Origin: Globomyces pollinis-pini
Taxonomy: Eukaryota > Chytridiomycota > Chytridiomycetes > Rhizophydiales > Globomycetaceae
Assembly (NCBI GenBank): GCA_025399215.1
Contig: MU621250.1
Coordinates: forward strand, 1 to 10,016
DNA: 10,016 bases
Direction: 5' to 3'
Shown: one piece after another, positions 7,182 through 10,016 of the stretch
Layout of the letters: each line of letters starts with the position of its first letter
Numbering within the stretch: the first letter of the stretch is position 1
Translations under genes and position numbers: made by a program
The notes under the pieces: model-generated
What the model saw: only the letters and a program-made list of their open reading frames with translations
What the model was told of the DNA's origin: nothing
The model's database searches: none

Positions 7182-8234
7182 ATGCAAATAATTCCATTAG
7201 AGTACATCTTGGTTACTGGAGGAGCTGGGTACATTGGTTCTCATACCGTGTTAGAGTGTATCCAAGCAGGCCTCAACGTCATTGTATACGATAATCTGTC
7301 CAATTCATCAGAAGAATCATTAAATCGAATCGAAAGCATCACTGGAATAAAACCAGTATTCATCAAGGGATGCATCAACGACACAGAGACACTCAACAAT
7401 GTCTTCAAAAACTACTCAATTCACTCTGTTCTTCACTTTGCTGGCCTAAAGTCAGTATCAGAATCTATAAAGTATCCTAAGCGATACCATACCATCAATA
7501 CCATCGGAACATCCAATCTGCTCAAGGTCATGCTGACACACAATGTCTACAACATTGTATTTTCCTCATCAGCTACTGTCTATGGTGTCCCTCAATTCCT
7601 GCCATTGACTGAATCACATCCCCTGAATCCAATCAATCCTTACGGCCAGAGTAAACTAGATGCTGAGCAAGTGATTCAAGAGTTCTGTGATAACGAACCT
7701 CGTCTCAATGCTTGTCTTCTCCGATACTTCAATCCAGTAGGTAGTCACTCGAGTGGTATTATGGGAGAAGATCCGAATGGAATCCCATCCAATCTCGTTC
7801 CGTTCCTGTCCCAGGTGTTGGTTGGTAAATTGCCATATGCTCAGGTTTATGGCAGTGATTATGACACACATGATGGCACAGGAGTGCGAGACTATATCCA
7901 TGTAGTTGATCTGGCATTGGGCCACCTGGCAGCATTGAACAGTATTCGAGATTCCGACAAAGGATGTGTGATCTACAATATGGGATCAGGTCGAGGGTAT
8001 TCAGTGCTTGAGATGATTGATGCGATGCAAAGAGTATCAGGGATGGAACTACCATACAAGGTTGTTGAACGACGAGAAGGCGATGCAGGGTTTGTAGTTG
8101 CAGATCCATCGCTGGCGAATTTGGAGCTTGGATGGAAGACTGAAAGGCATTTGATTGAAATGTGTGGAGACTCTTGGAGATGGCAATCAAACAACCCTCA
8201 TGGCTACCATCCCAAGTTAACTGCGGACAAGTAG
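7182..8234 (+). CDS. GALE: UDP-glucose/UDP-galactose 4-epimerase, complete, intronless
   Basis: This is a cytosolic NAD-dependent enzyme of the extended short-chain dehydrogenase family that interconverts UDP-galactose and UDP-glucose in the Leloir pathway and supplies UDP-sugars for glycans. The 350-aa protein has the TGGAGYIG nucleotide-binding loop (12-19), SSSATVYG (128-135) with catalytic Ser130, and Tyr154/Lys158 of YGQSK. RYFNPVGSH (181-189), GTGVRDYIHV (232-241) and the C-terminal WRWQSNNPHGY are typical. Length fits stand-alone epimerases; there is no mutarotase domain as in yeast Gal10. By alignment Val305 occupies the substrate-size position held by Tyr in E. coli and Cys in human enzymes, which may allow N-acetylated sugars. 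It has no introns although its neighbours are intron-rich, and its codons look less AT-biased. It converges with the membrane-protein gene and is followed by an identical second start at 9931. Confidence 0.97.
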   Translation: MQIIPLEYILVTGGAGYIGSHTVLECIQAGLNVIVYDNLSNSSEESLNRIESITGIKPVFIKGCINDTETLNNVFKNYSIHSVLHFAGLKSVSESIKYPKRYHTINTIGTSNLLKVMLTHNVYNIVFSSSATVYGVPQFLPLTESHPLNPINPYGQSKLDAEQVIQEFCDNEPRLNACLLRYFNPVGSHSSGIMGEDPNGIPSNLVPFLSQVLVGKLPYAQVYGSDYDTHDGTGVRDYIHVVDLALGHLAALNSIRDSDKGCVIYNMGSGRGYSVLEMIDAMQRVSGMELPYKVVERREGDAGFVVADPSLANLELGWKTERHLIEMCGDSWRWQSNNPHGYHPKLTADK

Positions 8235-8421
8235 TTTAATATATTAATAATTATGGTAGTTTAAATATTCTTTAAATTTTGAGAATATTAGTGACTGATA
8301 ACTGGAGCATAAACAAACTAAATGTGTGATGGTTCTGTTAAAAATATTGAACTGCGACATGATCAAGTCACTATAAAACTGCCAGGTAATTGATTTATAA
8401 ACTTGTAATTGTAAAAGTATT

Positions 8422-8810
8422 TTAATGAATAGGTTGACTATTATAGGCAGGCGGAAATTCACACAATACATCACTGTCAGTATACATTGGTAATAATTCC
8501 TCTTGATTTGATTGACTCTGAGATGGGGTAACTTGAACCAGAGTAGGTTGAATAGTGCAGCATGCAAACTGACGGGTATTGGGTATATTGACAGTAGTGT
8601 CGAGCTCAAAGGCATTGTAGTTGTGACTGGACAGGCAGTTTCCCATATACCCAAATGAATAAACATCCAGACCAGTGGAATATCCAGTATGTGAAATATC
8701 CTGTTCTGTTGCTTTTACTATCCGACAAATATAGAATCCTAGTAGTATGATGATCAGCAGTATCATTATCAACTAACTATTATCAAATCATACTTTACCT
8801 CAGCCAGCAT
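8422..8810 (-). CDS. Small single-pass membrane protein with PPAY motif, 2 exons
   Basis: I do not recognise a family. A first exon of four codons (MLAE, 8799-8810) joins across a 26-nt intron (8773-8798, GTAAAG...TTAG) to the second, giving 120 aa ending in TAA. Residues 4-22 form one strongly hydrophobic helix followed by Arg21 and Lys24, which predicts an inside C-terminal tail of about 95 residues. The tail is rich in Ser, Thr, Asn and Tyr and contains LPMY (98-101) and PPAY (111-114). PPxY/LPxY pairs bind WW domains of NEDD4-type ubiquitin ligases in many membrane adaptors; such a role here is inference. Start choice: an in-frame TGA lies 33 nt upstream with no AG acceptor between it and this ATG. 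Without splicing, a start a few codons inside the helix would be used instead. The gene converges with the epimerase over 187 bp. Confidence 0.6.
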
Positions 8811-8949
8811 TTTTAGAAAGTGGTGAGTTTTTGTTTTTCAGGTTAAATCTGTTTCGGGCTGGGCCTTATCATGGACAGATATGCTGGGCTGATTTTAGCC
8901 ATGATACTTCTGATGATGATGGAATCTCTTTAGTCAAACACACAAGATA

Positions 8950-9101
8950 CTAATTCACAGCCTCATATGTTGTGCTGTCATCCTTGTGTGAATCTTGATG
9001 GATGATTCCATTCATTACTTCCTCGTCTTCTCTGCACATGCACATTAGTCAAGTTTGTTAGAAAAGGCTCGTTTCTATTACATTATGTATTCGCTTAGCA
9101 T
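8950..9101 (-). CDS. Possible small two-exon gene or 3' terminal exon, acidic product
   Basis: A polar minus-strand frame ends in TAG at 8950-8952 and reads EDEEVMNGIIHQDSHKDD... to EAVN. It is preceded by an intron-like GTAATA...GTGCAG block (9032-9081, 50 nt, with a CTAAC branch-like site). Joining it to ATG at 9101 gives a 33-aa product beginning MLSEYI. The composition looks more like protein than the surrounding DNA. The intron is longer than the local norm and no family is recognised, so this may be a real small gene, the end of a larger gene, or chance. Confidence 0.25.
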
Positions 9102-9563
9102 TGCCCTTTTCTTGTCATGTGTCAAACGGCATCATTCAATCCTACTCAACCATATGGTACCGCTAATGATCTTAAAGCTCAGAATTGGACAGTATTTAGA
9201 TAATCGTCGAATACCATTTTTCAAAAAATTTTAAGATCCAAGATGGAGGAATATAGCGTTTATTGTAAAATTTGGAAATTCGAGATTTTTGCTTTTGATA
9301 TAAGATAGTCGTGAGACAGAGCCAATTCCTTCCTCCATTACATCAACTATATTGTCACTGGAAAGGCACGTTTAATTGTAATTCCCGCCCGTCCCTTCAA
9401 TCACCACTCTAATGATAAGACATCAACAATGAAGACCACTGTCGGATGGAAAGAAGTTATAAGTTGATACTCATTTTTAGCATTTCAGGTTCGGAGTAAC
9501 CTGACCATGTAATCTATGAGCCTTTGAGAACCTTGCACATTTCACTCCGAGACCTCCGTTTCA

Positions 9564-9731
9564 ATGACCAAGATTGGTGTATATGGCAGATTACAGAAAC
9601 TTAAAGGGAAATCTTTGTTACTATCCCTGACAATCATCAATTTCTTATTACAAACCATATTCATACTAATTGTTCAGCCAAGACTTCGCAAAATAAACAT
9701 GCATTTAGCAAATGTACTAACTGAGAACTAA
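9564..9731 (+). CDS. Possible 55-aa membrane peptide
   Basis: An uninterrupted frame from ATG to TAA encodes 55 residues. It has a basic N-terminus (MTKIGVYGRLQKLKGK), one hydrophobic segment at about 17-37 and a basic flank PRLRK. That is a plausible single-pass membrane protein in charge pattern. It is intronless, has no recognised relatives and sits about 200 bp before the second epimerase copy on the same strand. In AT-rich DNA hydrophobic frames of this size arise by chance. Confidence 0.2.
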   Translation: MTKIGVYGRLQKLKGKSLLLSLTIINFLLQTIFILIVQPRLRKINMHLANVLTEN

Positions 9732-9930
9732 TTTCATTCCCCCTCCAAATCTGCAGTTTACATCATGTTCTAATACGAACACTGAGAAGTGAACAAAATG
9801 ATTTACCGTTATTCCAAAGAAAAAACAACTCCTCAAATGTGAAACAACCTTTCATCTAATTTGGATGTTCGGGAACAGCAAACACCCAAGAAAGTTTTGC
9901 ATCACATTTCTTCCTGAATAAAATAATAGA

Positions 9931-10016
9931 ATGCAAATAATTCCATTAGAGTACATCTTGGTTACTGGAGGAGCTGGGTACATTGGTTCTCATACCGTGT
10001 TAGAGTGTATCCAAGC
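9931..10016 (+). CDS. GALE: Second UDP-glucose 4-epimerase copy, 5' end only (window edge)
   Basis: The last 86 nt of the window are identical, base for base, to the first 86 nt of the epimerase at 7182 and encode MQIIPLEYILVTGGAGYIGS and on to the codon for Gln28. The identity stops a few bases before the ATG: only the last few bases (ATAGA just upstream) are shared, and sequence farther upstream differs. This indicates a recent tandem duplication or gene conversion limited to the coding part. Whether the copy is complete cannot be seen here. Confidence 0.9.
   Translation, partial: MQIIPLEYILVTGGAGYIGSHTVLECIQ

Larger units (their letters stand above)
8811..9930. other. Mostly unassigned spacer between the membrane-protein gene and the second epimerase copy
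   Basis: This 1.1-kb stretch contains the promoter of the minus-strand membrane protein on its left and the upstream region of the second epimerase copy on its right. Two low-confidence small genes are listed separately (8950-9101 and 9564-9731). A 20-codon hydrophobic plus-strand frame at 8871-8933 and a 35-codon minus-strand frame at 9231-9338 are also open but have no further support. No RNA gene or mobile-element ends were seen. Confidence 0.5.

Noticed and set aside
7656..8194. Long minus-strand frames opposite the epimerase gene
   Set aside because: They are shadows of a strongly conserved plus-strand coding sequence and have no recognisable domains.
8244..8666. 140-codon minus-strand frame overlapping the membrane-protein gene
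   Set aside because: It overlaps the 120-aa model in another frame, extends into the convergent intergenic gap and has no domain support; the frame with a clear helix and PPAY tail is preferred.
9484..9502. Small hairpin CAGGTT...AACCTG as a possible RNA or terminator element
   Set aside because: A 6-bp stem with a 6-nt loop and no other support is expected by chance in 10 kb.
1..10016. CRISPR arrays, insertion sequences, tRNA or rRNA genes
   Set aside because: No regularly spaced repeats, transposase frames, paired terminal repeats or tRNA-like box sequences were seen on either strand.

Overview
The window is eukaryotic nuclear DNA: AT-rich, compact, standard genetic code (TAA, TAG and TGA all serve as stops), with protein genes interrupted by extremely short GT-AG introns. 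I rebuilt five gene models by hand. Their 29 introns include 26 that are only 24-35 nt long. Gene content (20S proteasome alpha subunit, heterotrimeric G-alpha subunits, UDP-galactose 4-epimerase without a mutarotase domain) fits an early-diverging fungus or another compact unicellular opisthokont, but the sequence does not settle the lineage.

Layout, left to right. (1) 92-1100, minus: a complete proteasome alpha6 gene (PRE5/PSMA1 type), 9 exons, 250 aa. (2) 1101-1372: a divergent promoter with four AACCCTAA boxes next to the proteasome gene. (3) 1373-2640 plus, 2761-4095 minus and 4312-5596 minus: three divergent G-alpha paralogues (here A, B and C). Raw ORFs make them look like broken fragments, but once the tiny introns are removed each gives exactly 353 codons, with shared intron positions. 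(4) 5597-7181: a long stretch without a convincing gene, holding a weak decayed-gene candidate and a 40-nt match to the epimerase 3' end. (5) 7182-8234, plus: an intact, intronless UDP-glucose/galactose 4-epimerase. (6) 8422-8810, minus: a 120-aa single-pass membrane protein with a C-terminal PPAY motif and one 26-nt intron. (7) 8811-9930: mostly unassigned, with two weak small-protein candidates. (8) 9931-10016, plus: the first 86 nt of a second epimerase gene, identical to the first, cut by the window edge.

The points most worth attention are biological rather than metabolic. All three G-alpha proteins carry DVSGL where the family has DVGGQ, so the catalytic glutamine is naturally leucine, the change that makes textbook G-alpha GTPase-deficient. 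They also lack an N-terminal myristoylation signal and have unlike C-terminal tails. Separately, three places show two introns placed back to back at an AG|GT junction. One of them, at the start of G-alpha A, is visibly a 33-bp tandem duplication of exon 1 plus its splice donor, which is the predicted signature of intron birth by AGGT duplication.
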